This document shows, in pieces, positions 47,593 through 55,623 of a DNA stretch of 64,000 nt. The position numbers were made by a program, and so were the translations under genes. The notes below the pieces were generated by a model. That model searched no databases and was not told where the DNA came from. It saw only the letters and a program-made list of their open reading frames with translations. The first letter of the stretch is position 1, and every line of letters starts with the position of its first letter. The stretch covers positions 864,437 to 928,436 of the forward strand of contig NZ_JARGZF010000001.1 in NCBI RefSeq assembly GCF_029222705.1. The letters run 5' to 3'. Source of the stretch: Knoellia sp. p5-6-4. Its GTDB lineage: Bacteria; Actinomycetota; Actinomycetes; Actinomycetales; Dermatophilaceae.

Positions 47593-48362
47593 GCCTGCGT
47601 GTCACCTGGCTGGGCCACTCGACCGTCGTCATCGACATCGACGGCGCCCGGCTGGTCTCGGACCCGCTCCTCGAACGCCACGCGGGGATCCTGCGACGCC
47701 GGTTCGAGACACCGCGCGCCCACGCGTGGGAGGACGCCGACGCGGTGCTGCTCTCCCACCTGCACCACGACCACGCCCACCTCGCCTCGCTCCGGCAGCT
47801 GTCCGGCACACCGGTGCTCACCGCTCCCGCCTGTGCGGGGTGGCTGGAGGGCAAGGGCATCGACGGCGGCACCGGTCTGGAGGGCGAGGAGTGGGCCACG
47901 GTCGGGGTGCGGTCGCAGGCACGGGTGCGCCTGGTGCGCGCCGTGCACGCGCACCGGCCCATGCCGCACCGCCCCAACGACGCCCACGGCCACCTCGTGC
48001 AGTCCGCCACGGCGACCGTCTGGGTGGCCGGCGACACCGAGATCTACCCCGACATGGGCGAGCTGGCCGCGCTGGCCGGCGCCCCGATCGACCTCGCGGT
48101 GGTGCCGGTGTCGGGCTGGGCCCCCCGGCTCTCGGGCGGCCACATGAACCACGAGGAGGCAGCCCGGGCGTGCGAGCTCGTCGGCGCGCGGTATGCGATC
48201 CCCGTGCACTGGGGCACCCTGCACGTCCCTGCGGGCAAGCACCTCCCCCGCGGCTGGATGGACCGGCCGGGCCTGGCCTTCGCCCGCGACGTGCGGCGCC
48301 TGGCACCGGACTGCGAGCCCGTCGTGCTGCACCCCGGCGAGTCCTGGGCCCTGGGCGACTGA
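47589..48362 (+). CDS. MBL-fold metallo-hydrolase (UlaG/YtnP-like)
   Basis: 257 residues from GTG 47589 overlapping the previous stop. It starts VTWLGHSTVVIDIDGARLVSDPLL, has the metal motif LLSHLHHDHAHLASL (HxHxDH), AGDTEIYPDMGEL and HMNHEEAARACELVGARYAIPVHWGT. This is the L-ascorbate-6-phosphate lactonase/NAPE-PLD-like group. The substrate is unknown; coupling to the phosphodiesterase suggests a two-step breakdown of a phosphodiester compound. Confidence 0.85.
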   Translation: MSLRVTWLGHSTVVIDIDGARLVSDPLLERHAGILRRRFETPRAHAWEDADAVLLSHLHHDHAHLASLRQLSGTPVLTAPACAGWLEGKGIDGGTGLEGEEWATVGVRSQARVRLVRAVHAHRPMPHRPNDAHGHLVQSATATVWVAGDTEIYPDMGELAALAGAPIDLAVVPVSGWAPRLSGGHMNHEEAARACELVGARYAIPVHWGTLHVPAGKHLPRGWMDRPGLAFARDVRRLAPDCEPVVLHPGESWALGD

Positions 48363-48442
48363 GACGCCCGGGCGCCCCCGGCCCCGGGCGATCCAGACCC
48401 GGGCGACCCCCCTCGACGGCGTTCCCGAGCCACCGGACCTAT

Positions 48443-48520
48443 CGGGACAACCGGGGACCCATGGGACATCCCGGGATGCCCACGCCGCGAATTCCGGTGC
48501 CTGCCAGGGCCTATGGCCCC
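48443..48520. promoter_or_regulatory. Cluster of GGGAC/GGGCC palindromes upstream of ACP-like gene
   Basis: Within 80 bp there are GGGACAACC (48444), GGGACCC (48455), GGGACATCCC (48463), the perfect palindrome CATCCCGGGATG (48467-48478) and GGGCCTATGGCCCC (48507-48520), the last like the other DevR-type boxes. The last box lies about 95 bp before the GTG at 48613. The rest of the 250-bp gap has no ORF I would support. Confidence 0.5.
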
Positions 48521-48612
48521 TGTTTGACGGACAGGACCCTCATCCATATTGCACAGTGCAGGGGAAGGACCCGACGCCGGAGCCGTCCGGCTTGACCTGA
48601 CGTGGAGTGCCC

Positions 48613-48897
48613 GTGACCCCCGACCAAGCACGCGCGACCTACCTCAAGGCGGTTCGCGCCGTCGCCCCGGAGGCCGACCTCGCTGCAGTGCGTGCCGGCG
48701 CCGACGTCCGGTACGTGTGCCGCCTCGACCAGGAGCGCTTCCGGCGGTTCGTCACCACGCTGAGCGACCTGGCGGGCTTCGAGGTCCACCTCGACGACGC
48801 CGACGCGGACAGCCTGTGGACCATCCACGAGGGGGTCCGGTTCCTGGTGAACGAGTCCTCGCGCATCACCCTCCTCGGACTGCACCCCGTCGGCTGA
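48613..48897 (+). CDS. ACP-like protein lacking the phosphopantetheine serine
   Basis: 94 residues from GTG 48613, five bases after GGAG. It aligns without gaps to the ACP at 43966: MTPD at the start, then RAVAPEADL against RAIVPEADL. The DSL motif there (Ser40) is replaced by RLDQERF with Gln40. So the fold may be kept but the carrier function lost. The C-terminus is 12 residues longer. It could be a decoy, a regulator of the complex, or simply a diverged relic. It precedes two membrane-protein genes. Confidence 0.65.
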   Translation: MTPDQARATYLKAVRAVAPEADLAAVRAGADVRYVCRLDQERFRRFVTTLSDLAGFEVHLDDADADSLWTIHEGVRFLVNESSRITLLGLHPVG

Positions 48898-48908
48898 CCG
48901 GAGGCGCC

Positions 48909-49343
48909 GTGGCCACCGCCGTTGCCAGGAAGCGACCGACGGTCGCCGCGCGGCGGTCAGGCTACGTGGCCGCCGCCCTGATCAACGGCCTGTTCCTCTA
49001 CCTCGTCAACCGGCGCCCCGGCTGGGAGGCCGTGCCGTTCCTGACCGCCGAGACCGAGCAGGTGCTCGGGCTGGTCAACGCCTCGATCGTCGCCGGCGTC
49101 GTCGCGAACCTCGTCTACCTCGTCGCCGACCCACCCCGCCTGCGCTCGCTGGGTGACCTCGTGACGACCGGCATCGGCCTGGCGGCGATGGTGCGGATCT
49201 GGCAGGTGTTCCCGTTCGCCTTCGACCCCGACGGCTTCCCGTGGGACACGCTGTGCCGCTGGGTCCTCGCGGTCGGCATCGTCGGCAGCGCCATCGGCAT
49301 CGTGGTTGCGCTGGTCACGCTGGTGCGGGGCACCCACCGCTGA
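48909..49343 (+). CDS. Four-helix membrane protein of unknown function
   Basis: 144 residues from GTG 48909 preceded by GGAGG. Helices near YVAAALINGLFLYLVN, VNASIVAGVVANLVYLVAD, LGDLVTTGIGLAAMVRIWQVFPF and WVLAVGIVGSAIGIVVALVTLV. I recognise no family motif. It starts 11 bp after the ACP-like gene and is followed within 18 bp by an acyltransferase gene, so it is probably in one transcript with both. Confidence 0.7.
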   Translation: MATAVARKRPTVAARRSGYVAAALINGLFLYLVNRRPGWEAVPFLTAETEQVLGLVNASIVAGVVANLVYLVADPPRLRSLGDLVTTGIGLAAMVRIWQVFPFAFDPDGFPWDTLCRWVLAVGIVGSAIGIVVALVTLVRGTHR

Positions 49344-49361
49344 CCGGCGGAGGGCCGGACC

Positions 49362-50477
49362 ATGCGGTGGACCTACCTCGACAACCTCAAGGTGGTCCCC
49401 ATCGCCGGGGTCATCGCGCTGCACGGGATGCTGAGCTACTCGCCGCTGGAGGTGTGGCCGTACGCGCTGGTGCGCGAGACCACCCTGGCCGAGCCCAGCC
49501 ACGTCGCGGCCCTCGCGGTGGCGGGGCCGTTCGCCATCTTCCTCATGGCCCTGCTGTTCCTCGTCGCAGGTCTGCTCACGCCGGGAGCCTTGCGCCGCAA
49601 AGGTGTCCGCCGCTTCGTCCGCGACCGCCTCCTGCGCCTGGGGGTGCCGTTCCTGGTCTTCGTCGCCCTCGTGTGGCCCGTCCTCCTCTACGCCCTCTAC
49701 CGGCCCCTGGGTCACGTGTCCGGCTCCTTCTGGACCGAGACACGCCTCAACGTCCCCGACACCGGGCCGGCCTGGTTCATCGGGGTCCTGCTGGTGCTCT
49801 CGCTCCTGTATGCCGCGTGGGCGGCACTGCGAGCCCACCGCGCCAGGGCGCGGCGCCGGCGCCGTCCCGTCACCGCCGGGTCGCTGGCCCTGCTCGCCAC
49901 CGCTGTCGCCGCCGCCTCGTTCGTCGTCCGGCTGTGGATCCCCTACGCCAGCGAGGCGCCGCTGGACCTCAACGAGTGGCAGTGGCCCGAGTGCGCCGGG
50001 CTCTTCGGGCTCGGCGTGGTGGCCACCGGGCAGGGGTGGCTCGAGGTGGTGCCCCGCCCGCTCGCCGGCACGGCTGGGCAGGTGACGGGAGCAGCCGCCC
50101 TCGGCGCCGCGGCATACGTCGGCCTGGCCGGACCGCTCGGCATGGACTTCGAGGCCCTGACCGGCGGACTGCGTTGGGAGTCAGCGGTCTTCGTGGTGCT
50201 GGAGGGCGCGCTCACGGTCTTCGGCTCGGTCTGGCTGCTCTCCTTCGCGCAGCGCCGGCTCGCCCGCCCCCGCCCGCACGGAGCCGAGCTGGCCCGCTGG
50301 TCCTACCCCGCGTTCCTCGTCCAGGGCCTTCCCCTGCTCGCCCTGGCCGTGGCGCTGCGCCCGGTGGCGGCGCCGGCCGAGGTCAAGGCGGTGGTCGTCG
50401 CCGCGGGTGGCGTGGTGGCGTCGTTCGCGCTGGCCGCCCTGCTCGTCCGCGCGCCCGGCGTGCGCCAGGTCGTGTGA
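49362..50477 (+). CDS. Acyltransferase-3 family membrane protein
   Basis: 371 residues with about ten hydrophobic helices. The N-terminus MRWTYLDNLKVVPIAGVIALHG has the Asn-Leu-Lys and helix-1 His of the acyltransferase-3 (OafB/NodX-like) family. RRFVRDRLLRLGVPFLVF and LARWSYPAFLVQGLPLLAL are further family marks. It moves acyl groups onto sugars or lipids at the outer face of the membrane. The ACP-like gene two places upstream may or may not be related to its donor. Confidence 0.82.
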   Translation: MRWTYLDNLKVVPIAGVIALHGMLSYSPLEVWPYALVRETTLAEPSHVAALAVAGPFAIFLMALLFLVAGLLTPGALRRKGVRRFVRDRLLRLGVPFLVFVALVWPVLLYALYRPLGHVSGSFWTETRLNVPDTGPAWFIGVLLVLSLLYAAWAALRAHRARARRRRRPVTAGSLALLATAVAAASFVVRLWIPYASEAPLDLNEWQWPECAGLFGLGVVATGQGWLEVVPRPLAGTAGQVTGAAALGAAAYVGLAGPLGMDFEALTGGLRWESAVFVVLEGALTVFGSVWLLSFAQRRLARPRPHGAELARWSYPAFLVQGLPLLALAVALRPVAAPAEVKAVVVAAGGVVASFALAALLVRAPGVRQVV

Positions 50478-50544
50478 GCCCCGAGTGCCGGGCTAGGACT
50501 TTTGGGTGTGCGACGCGCCGCGACGCCCTGCCTACGGTGGCGGC

Positions 50545-50877
50545 ATGGACATCGAGCAGCTCATGAGCCAGGCCACCGACGCCGCCAAGGTCTCCCGCGT
50601 CTTCGGCGAGCCGATCCACGAGGGCGACGTGATGCTCGTGCCCGTGGCCCGCGTACGCGGCGGCGCGGGGGGCGGCACCGGCACGGGCCCCGACAACGAG
50701 GGCTCGGGCAGCGGGGGCGGTGGCGGGTTCACCGCCGAGCCTGCCGGGGTCTACGTCGTCAAGGGAGGTGAGGTCACCTGGCGCCCCTCGGTCGACGTCA
50801 ACCGGGTCGTCCTGGGCGGGCAGCTGGTGGCCATCGTCATGTTCCTCGTCCTGCGGTCCCTGATCCGGCGGCGGTGA
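50545..50877 (+). CDS. GerW/YtfJ-family protein
   Basis: 110 residues from ATG 50545. Pattern: VFGEPIHEGDVMLVPVARVRGGAGGG, a Gly/Ser-rich loop, then FTAEPAGVYVVKGGEVTWRPSVDVNRVVLGGQLVAIVMFLVL with a C-terminal TM helix. This is the spore YtfJ (GerW) family, widespread in non-sporulating actinobacteria, where its role is unknown. A GGACTTT half-site lies 45 bp upstream (50496), possibly a weak DevR-like site. Confidence 0.8.
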   Translation: MDIEQLMSQATDAAKVSRVFGEPIHEGDVMLVPVARVRGGAGGGTGTGPDNEGSGSGGGGGFTAEPAGVYVVKGGEVTWRPSVDVNRVVLGGQLVAIVMFLVLRSLIRRR

Positions 50878-50936
50878 ACAAGACCTGAGTACCCGCGCCC
50901 ACGACAGGGCGGCCCCGACGGGTCCACCCTCTGCCC

Positions 50937-51206
50937 ATGACGAAGCAACGCAGCCGCATGCCCTACGTCTGGGCGCTGGGCCTCCTGTGGGCCCTGCCCG
51001 CCGTCGTCTTCGCCGCCCTGCTCCTCACGGCGCCCGACCACAACAGCAGCGGCCAGTGCGAGGGAATCGGCTTCGGCTGCACCCTCACGCCGTATGACGG
51101 GACCGTGTTCCTCGCCGCGCTGTCGGCACCGGTGCTGCTCCTCGCTGGAGCGGTGGCCTGCCTGACCCTCTGGCTGCTCCGGCACCGCGCGGACCGCCGA
51201 GGGTGA
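50937..51206 (+). CDS. Small two-TM membrane protein
   Basis: 89 residues. Two helices, YVWALGLLWALPAVVFAALLL and VFLAALSAPVLLLAGAVACLTLWLL, flank an external loop with two Cys (QCEGIGFGCTLTP) that could form a disulfide. The ends are basic. Family unknown. It is convergent with the DUF2252 gene. Confidence 0.6.
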   Translation: MTKQRSRMPYVWALGLLWALPAVVFAALLLTAPDHNSSGQCEGIGFGCTLTPYDGTVFLAALSAPVLLLAGAVACLTLWLLRHRADRRG

Positions 51207-51223
51207 CGTGACCCGGCGCGGCC

Positions 51224-52618
51224 TCAAGCCGTGAGCATGGGCGCCCCGCTGCGCACCGCCTCGACGAACCTCGCGTGGTCGCGGGCGTTCACCTCGGCGT
51301 AGGAGTCGGCGAAGGACGCCATGGCCTGCGCGAACTGCTCGTCGTCACCGAGGTAGGACGCGATGGCGATGCGGTCGCCGGAACGGGCGTGCGCCCGGGC
51401 CAGGGTCCACGCGCAGACCTCGGCGTAGAGGCGAAGGGCCTTGGGGGTCATGGCCTCGATCGAGGCCGAGCCCTTCCAGTCGTGCAGCTGGCGGATGTAG
51501 AAGTCGCGGATCCGCTGGTCGAGGCCCATGGCGCGCTGCCAGCCGAGGAACATGTCGCTTGCCGCCTGCATGACCCGCTGTCCGGCGACGACGCGCACCC
51601 CCTCGTGCCGCTGCTTCGGCAGGCCGAGGTGCGAGGCGATCACCGATGGCTGGGCCTCCTTCACCTGCAGCAGCAACGGGTCACCGTCATCGCGCCCGCG
51701 CATGAGCACGACCCAGCACCGGGTGCCGACGCTGCCGACGCCGACCACCTTGCGGGCCATGTCGACGAACGAGTACGAGCGCGCCAGCTCGCGGTGCCCG
51801 GGCGCCAAGGAGTCTGCGTAGTCCCACAGCAGCTTCTCCATCGACTCCTCGAGCTCGTCGCGCGTCACCCCCGGCGCCAGCTCGGCCACCGGCACCAGCA
51901 GGGGCGGGTCGCTGATGATGCGGCGGACACCGTCGACGACCTCCGTCAGGTTCGCCACCGAGCGGAGGTGGTCGCGTCCCATGGCCTTGGCGATGGCCTT
52001 GTCGAACCTCTTGCTCGCCTTGGCGTCGATGTCGTCGGCGAGCAGGCGGCGCAGCTCGGTGACCGACACCCGGGCGTACCAGACCGCGAGGTTCCCCTGG
52101 GCGGCGAAACCGCCCATCGCGGTCTGGTAGCGGCGCGCCGCCGCGACGACGACCTTGCGGTTCTGCTTCTCCGTGAAGCCGTTGGACAGACCGGCCACGA
52201 CCAGGCTCGCCACCAGGCGCTTGACGTCCCACTCCCAGGGGCCGGGGCAGGTCTCGTCGAAGTCGTTGATGTCGAAGAGCAGGTTGCGCTCGGGTGAGGC
52301 GAACATGCCGAAGTTCGCCAGGTGGGCGTCACCGCACAGCTGGGCGTAGAGCCCGGTGTGGGGGCGGGGGGCGAGGTCCGCCGCCATCACCGCGGCGCCC
52401 CCACGGAAGAAGGCGAAGGGAGAGGCGGACATCCGTTCGTTGCGGAGGCCGACCAGCTCGGGCAGTCGCGAGGGCAGCTGCTGCGCCAGCACGCTCACGG
52501 GGTCGCGGTCGGCGCGCAGGTCGAGTGCCGCGTGGGCCTCGGGCGGGAGCCGCTTGCGGGCGGCGAGTCCCTTCGCCGCCCTCGCCTCAGGCGTCTCGAA
52601 CACGTGCTGCTCGCGCAT
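51224..52618 (-). CDS. DUF2252 protein
   Basis: 464 residues. DUF2252 markers: RMSASPFAFFRGGAAVMAADL, QLCGDAHLANFGMFASPERNLLFDINDFDET and WEWDVKRLVASL. The GDAHLxNFG and DxNDFD elements look like the catalytic and metal loops of aminoglycoside-phosphotransferase-type kinases, so a kinase fold is likely. The substrate is unknown. It is monocistronic here. Confidence 0.88.
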   Translation of the reverse strand: MREQHVFETPEARAAKGLAARKRLPPEAHAALDLRADRDPVSVLAQQLPSRLPELVGLRNERMSASPFAFFRGGAAVMAADLAPRPHTGLYAQLCGDAHLANFGMFASPERNLLFDINDFDETCPGPWEWDVKRLVASLVVAGLSNGFTEKQNRKVVVAAARRYQTAMGGFAAQGNLAVWYARVSVTELRRLLADDIDAKASKRFDKAIAKAMGRDHLRSVANLTEVVDGVRRIISDPPLLVPVAELAPGVTRDELEESMEKLLWDYADSLAPGHRELARSYSFVDMARKVVGVGSVGTRCWVVLMRGRDDGDPLLLQVKEAQPSVIASHLGLPKQRHEGVRVVAGQRVMQAASDMFLGWQRAMGLDQRIRDFYIRQLHDWKGSASIEAMTPKALRLYAEVCAWTLARAHARSGDRIAIASYLGDDEQFAQAMASFADSYAEVNARDHARFVEAVRSGAPMLTA

Positions 52619-52656
52619 CGGTCTCTCCTGTCAGTCCGTGCCAAGCCTCCTGCCTC

Positions 52657-52985
52657 TTACGGTGGGCCTGCCTCACCCCTGGCTGGTGAGTCGTCCTTCC
52701 ACGCGCCGACGTCACGCTCCACCGCGAGGAGCGGCCACTCCCCCCGGGACGCCCTTGAGTGTGCGTGTGCCACGAGGGGTGAAGCCGATGCCGGAGCCGA
52801 CCCGCCACCCGCAGCTCCAGGCCCAGCGGCGCCACCGCCTTGTGCAGGGCGACGCCGCACCGGATGGCCCGTGCGGGGTCGTCGAACGCGGCCATCGCGC
52901 CGTCGCCGGCGAAATCGACCACCCGTCCACCGCCGCGCTCCACCTCGCGGCGCACCACGTCCCGGCTCTCGGACCAGGACCGCCG
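52657..52985 (-). pseudogene. Decayed class III adenylate/guanylate cyclase
   Basis: Reading three frames in turn gives cyclase sequence: VVRREVERGGGRVVDFAGDG then AMAAFDDPARAIRCGVALHKAV (from about 52958 to 52803), then in another frame GSGIGFTPRGTRTLKGVPG, and in a third GEWPLLAVE. In intact enzymes about 70-80 residues (HTGE... to GEVLVS...) lie between the first two blocks; they are deleted here. The upstream half of the catalytic domain is also missing. So this is a remnant with an internal deletion and frameshifts, filling most of the 394-bp gap between DUF2252 and the helicase gene. No product is expected. Confidence 0.7.
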
Positions 52986-53012
52986 TCATGGCCCGAGAGC
53001 TGGGACCTCGGT

Positions 53013-55154
53013 CTACGAACCGGCGGCTAGCTGCGCGGTCAACGCGTCGGTGAGCAGCGCCACCAGGGCCTCGAGCTGGATGTCGGCCGAGCTCGACACC
53101 TCCTCGTCCGAGCCGTCGAGCGCGCGGGCCGCCAGCCCGGCCTTGCTGTCGATGAGCTGGGCGATCTTGGTGTCCATCGTCTGCGCGGCGATGATGCGCC
53201 ACGCCGTGACGGGGTCACCCTGGCCGATGCGGTGCACGCGGTCGATCGCCTGGGTCTGCTCCGCGTCGGTCCACGACAGCTCGGCGAGCACCACGTTGGA
53301 GGCGACCTGCAGGTTGAGGCCGACGCCGGCCGCGGTCAGCGAGCACACCGCGACCGCGACGTCGGGGTCGGTCATGAAGGCGTCGACCTGCTGCTGGCGC
53401 ACCTTGGAGGTCTGGTCGCCACGGATCGAGGAGTAGCGGATGCCGCGCTTGGCGAACAGCTCCTCGGCGGCGTCCATGACGTCGACGTGCTTGGCGAAGA
53501 AGACCACCTTGCCGACGCTGCGGGCCAGCTGCGCGGCGTAGTCGGCGGCGAGCTCGGCCTTCGCCCGGCCGATGCGGCGCAACATGCCGAAGACGTTGCC
53601 GTCGGCCTTGCTCGCGTTCGCCTCCTCGCGCTCCCAGGTGGCCACACGCCGCACGAGGTCGTGGTCGATGCCCTCGACGGGCGCACCGGTGCCGCGGGCG
53701 GCCAGCGCGCTCTCGTAGCGCTGGACCAGGCGACGGGCGAGCTCGCGCTCGGCGGCGCGAATCGACCGGCCTGCCTCGTCGTCGAGCTCGACCGGGAGGT
53801 CGGCGATGCGACGGGCCGGGATGTCGGAGGCCACGTCGACCTTGCGGCGCCGGACGATGCCGAGGTCGATGACGCTCGCGCGGGCCGACGCGTAGAAGCC
53901 GGCGTCGGCCGGGCTCAGCCCGACCTCCTCGAGCTTCTCCATGAGGCGGGGCCGCGGCTGCTTGTCGTCGATCCAGCCGAGGAACTGCCAGATGGCCCGG
54001 AAGTCCTCGATGTCGTTGATCAGCGGGGTGCCGGTGAGCGCCATCAGCAGCGGGTTGGCGGTGCGCTGGCGGATCCGCTCCGCGAGCTGGAGCACGTGCT
54101 GCGAGCGTTGCGAGGACTTGTTCTTGATGAAGTGCGCCTCGTCGACCACCATGCCGCGGAAGCCGAGGTCGCCCAGCCAGCCGACGTGCCGGTCGAGCAC
54201 CTCGTAGTTGACGACGATGATGTCGGCAAAGCCGTCGATCGTGTGGCCGTCGCCGTGGATGACGGTGGCCTTGTGCTTCGGCGTCCACAGCTGCGCCTCA
54301 CGGGCCCAGTTGGCCTTGACGACGTTCGGGACGACCGCGAGCAGCGGGTAGGCGTCAGCGGCCTGCGCCGCCAGCAGCGCCTGGGCGGTCTTGCCCAGGC
54401 CCGGCTCGTCGGCGAGGAGGAAGGTGCGGTGGCCCTCGCGGGCCGCCTCGACCACCTGCGCCTGGTGGTGCATCAGCTCGTGCCCGCCGGGCGCCTGGAG
54501 CGAGGTGGGCTCGGGCAGGTCCATGCAGGACGAGCCGCCGCCCTCCTCGAAGGAGCGGAACAGCGGGCCGAGCAGCTCCCAGCCGGAGAGCCGCCCGTGG
54601 CGGACCCGGCGCTGCGGGACGGCGGAGAAGTCGGGGGCGAGGAAGGGGTTGGCGAGCTGGCGGGCCACCACCGACTGGGGCACGACGCGCCGCTCCGCTG
54701 GGGCCGTGGTGACGGTCTGCTCCGGCTCCGGCTCGGGCTCCGGCTCGGGCTCCATCCCCGCGGCGGCGAGCATCTCCTGACGCAGCGACTTCGCGGCGCC
54801 GGTCACGACGGCGTCCTCGGCGAGCAGCGACAGCAGCGAGGTGTCACGGGCTGCGGTCTTGGCGAGGATCGTGGCGATGCCGTCGAGCCGCTTGAGCTGC
54901 TCGGCCCGCTGGCCCTCGGTCACCGTCGCGTCGTCCTTGAGGCGGGCCCGCTCCTCGCGCACGAGCAGCGCGATGACCTGGAACTTGGTGCGGGACGACG
55001 GCCGCAGACGACCGCGCTGGGCCGCCCCCTCCACCTCGCGCACCGCCTTGGCGAGCACGGGGAAGAGACCCTCGTCGTCACGCTCGCGGTGGCGCCGCTG
55101 CGCGCGGGGTGCGGTGCGGGTCGCGCCGGCCTGGCGCTGGCCTCGTTGAGCCAA
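53013..55154 (-). CDS. SNF2-family DEAD/DEAH helicase
   Basis: 713 residues from TTG 55154, with GAGGAGGAG ahead; the longer frame upstream has no coding signal. An N-terminal helical region (about 1-150) ends in an EPEPEPEPEPEQ run. Then come the SNF2 motor: motif I LADEPGLGKTAQALLA, motif II VVDEAHFIKN, motif III ALTGTPLIND, motif V GVGLNLQVAS and motif VI QAIDRVHRIGQ. It is an ATP-driven translocase on double-stranded DNA, probably in repair or chromatin remodelling. There is no SWIM domain. Confidence 0.88.
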   Translation of the reverse strand: MAQRGQRQAGATRTAPRAQRRHRERDDEGLFPVLAKAVREVEGAAQRGRLRPSSRTKFQVIALLVREERARLKDDATVTEGQRAEQLKRLDGIATILAKTAARDTSLLSLLAEDAVVTGAAKSLRQEMLAAAGMEPEPEPEPEPEQTVTTAPAERRVVPQSVVARQLANPFLAPDFSAVPQRRVRHGRLSGWELLGPLFRSFEEGGGSSCMDLPEPTSLQAPGGHELMHHQAQVVEAAREGHRTFLLADEPGLGKTAQALLAAQAADAYPLLAVVPNVVKANWAREAQLWTPKHKATVIHGDGHTIDGFADIIVVNYEVLDRHVGWLGDLGFRGMVVDEAHFIKNKSSQRSQHVLQLAERIRQRTANPLLMALTGTPLINDIEDFRAIWQFLGWIDDKQPRPRLMEKLEEVGLSPADAGFYASARASVIDLGIVRRRKVDVASDIPARRIADLPVELDDEAGRSIRAAERELARRLVQRYESALAARGTGAPVEGIDHDLVRRVATWEREEANASKADGNVFGMLRRIGRAKAELAADYAAQLARSVGKVVFFAKHVDVMDAAEELFAKRGIRYSSIRGDQTSKVRQQQVDAFMTDPDVAVAVCSLTAAGVGLNLQVASNVVLAELSWTDAEQTQAIDRVHRIGQGDPVTAWRIIAAQTMDTKIAQLIDSKAGLAARALDGSDEEVSSSADIQLEALVALLTDALTAQLAAGS

Positions 55155-55623
55155 GAACTCCTCCTCAGGGGTGCCGCGGCGTGCAGGTGGGAACACGGCA
55201 TACCCGTGTCCCCCGGCCCTGCGGCCGGGGCGCTGTGTCAGCGAAGGGGATCGGGCCGGCTGGGCACTCCCAGCGGGTCTCCGTCGCGATGACCAGCAGA
55301 ACGCGCTGCCAACGACGACCGGGTGCGACCCTCGACGGACCGTCCAGCGGTGACCCCCGGCTCCTCGTCGACGACGAGCTGCCCGCCGCCGAGGCGGCGC
55401 ACTGGCGTGGGCCGGGTCCCCTTCACCACCGATAGTACCGCCCGATGCCCCTCCCGGCCGAGTCGCCGTGCGGCAAAGGTCCGGTATGCCGCGGACCACG
55501 TGCCCCCTCCCGGCTCCCGGACCGGACGGGGTTTGGCCAATCGGTCGGTGGTCCTCGCCCGGGCGTGTCACGCTTCATCAGGAGCTGTGGGGGTACCCGG
55601 CACGGGAGAGGGGCCAGCTGACC
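55155..55623. other. Divergent intergenic region, no supported gene
   Basis: 469 bp between the helicase (minus) and the antiporter (plus). I see three small hairpins: ACACGG-CATAC-CCGTGT (55195-55209 region), CCCCGGCC-CTGC-GGCCGGGG (55213-55232) and GGTCCG...CGGACC (around 55478-55498). The first and third carry CGGCATAC or its inverse in the loop. Both promoters must lie here. Short ORFs exist but none has coding character. Confidence 0.6.

Noticed and set aside
53013-55571. Longer helicase start at 55571
   Set aside because: The extra 139 codons are low-complexity and lie in the divergent promoter region; TTG 55154 has a good ribosome site.
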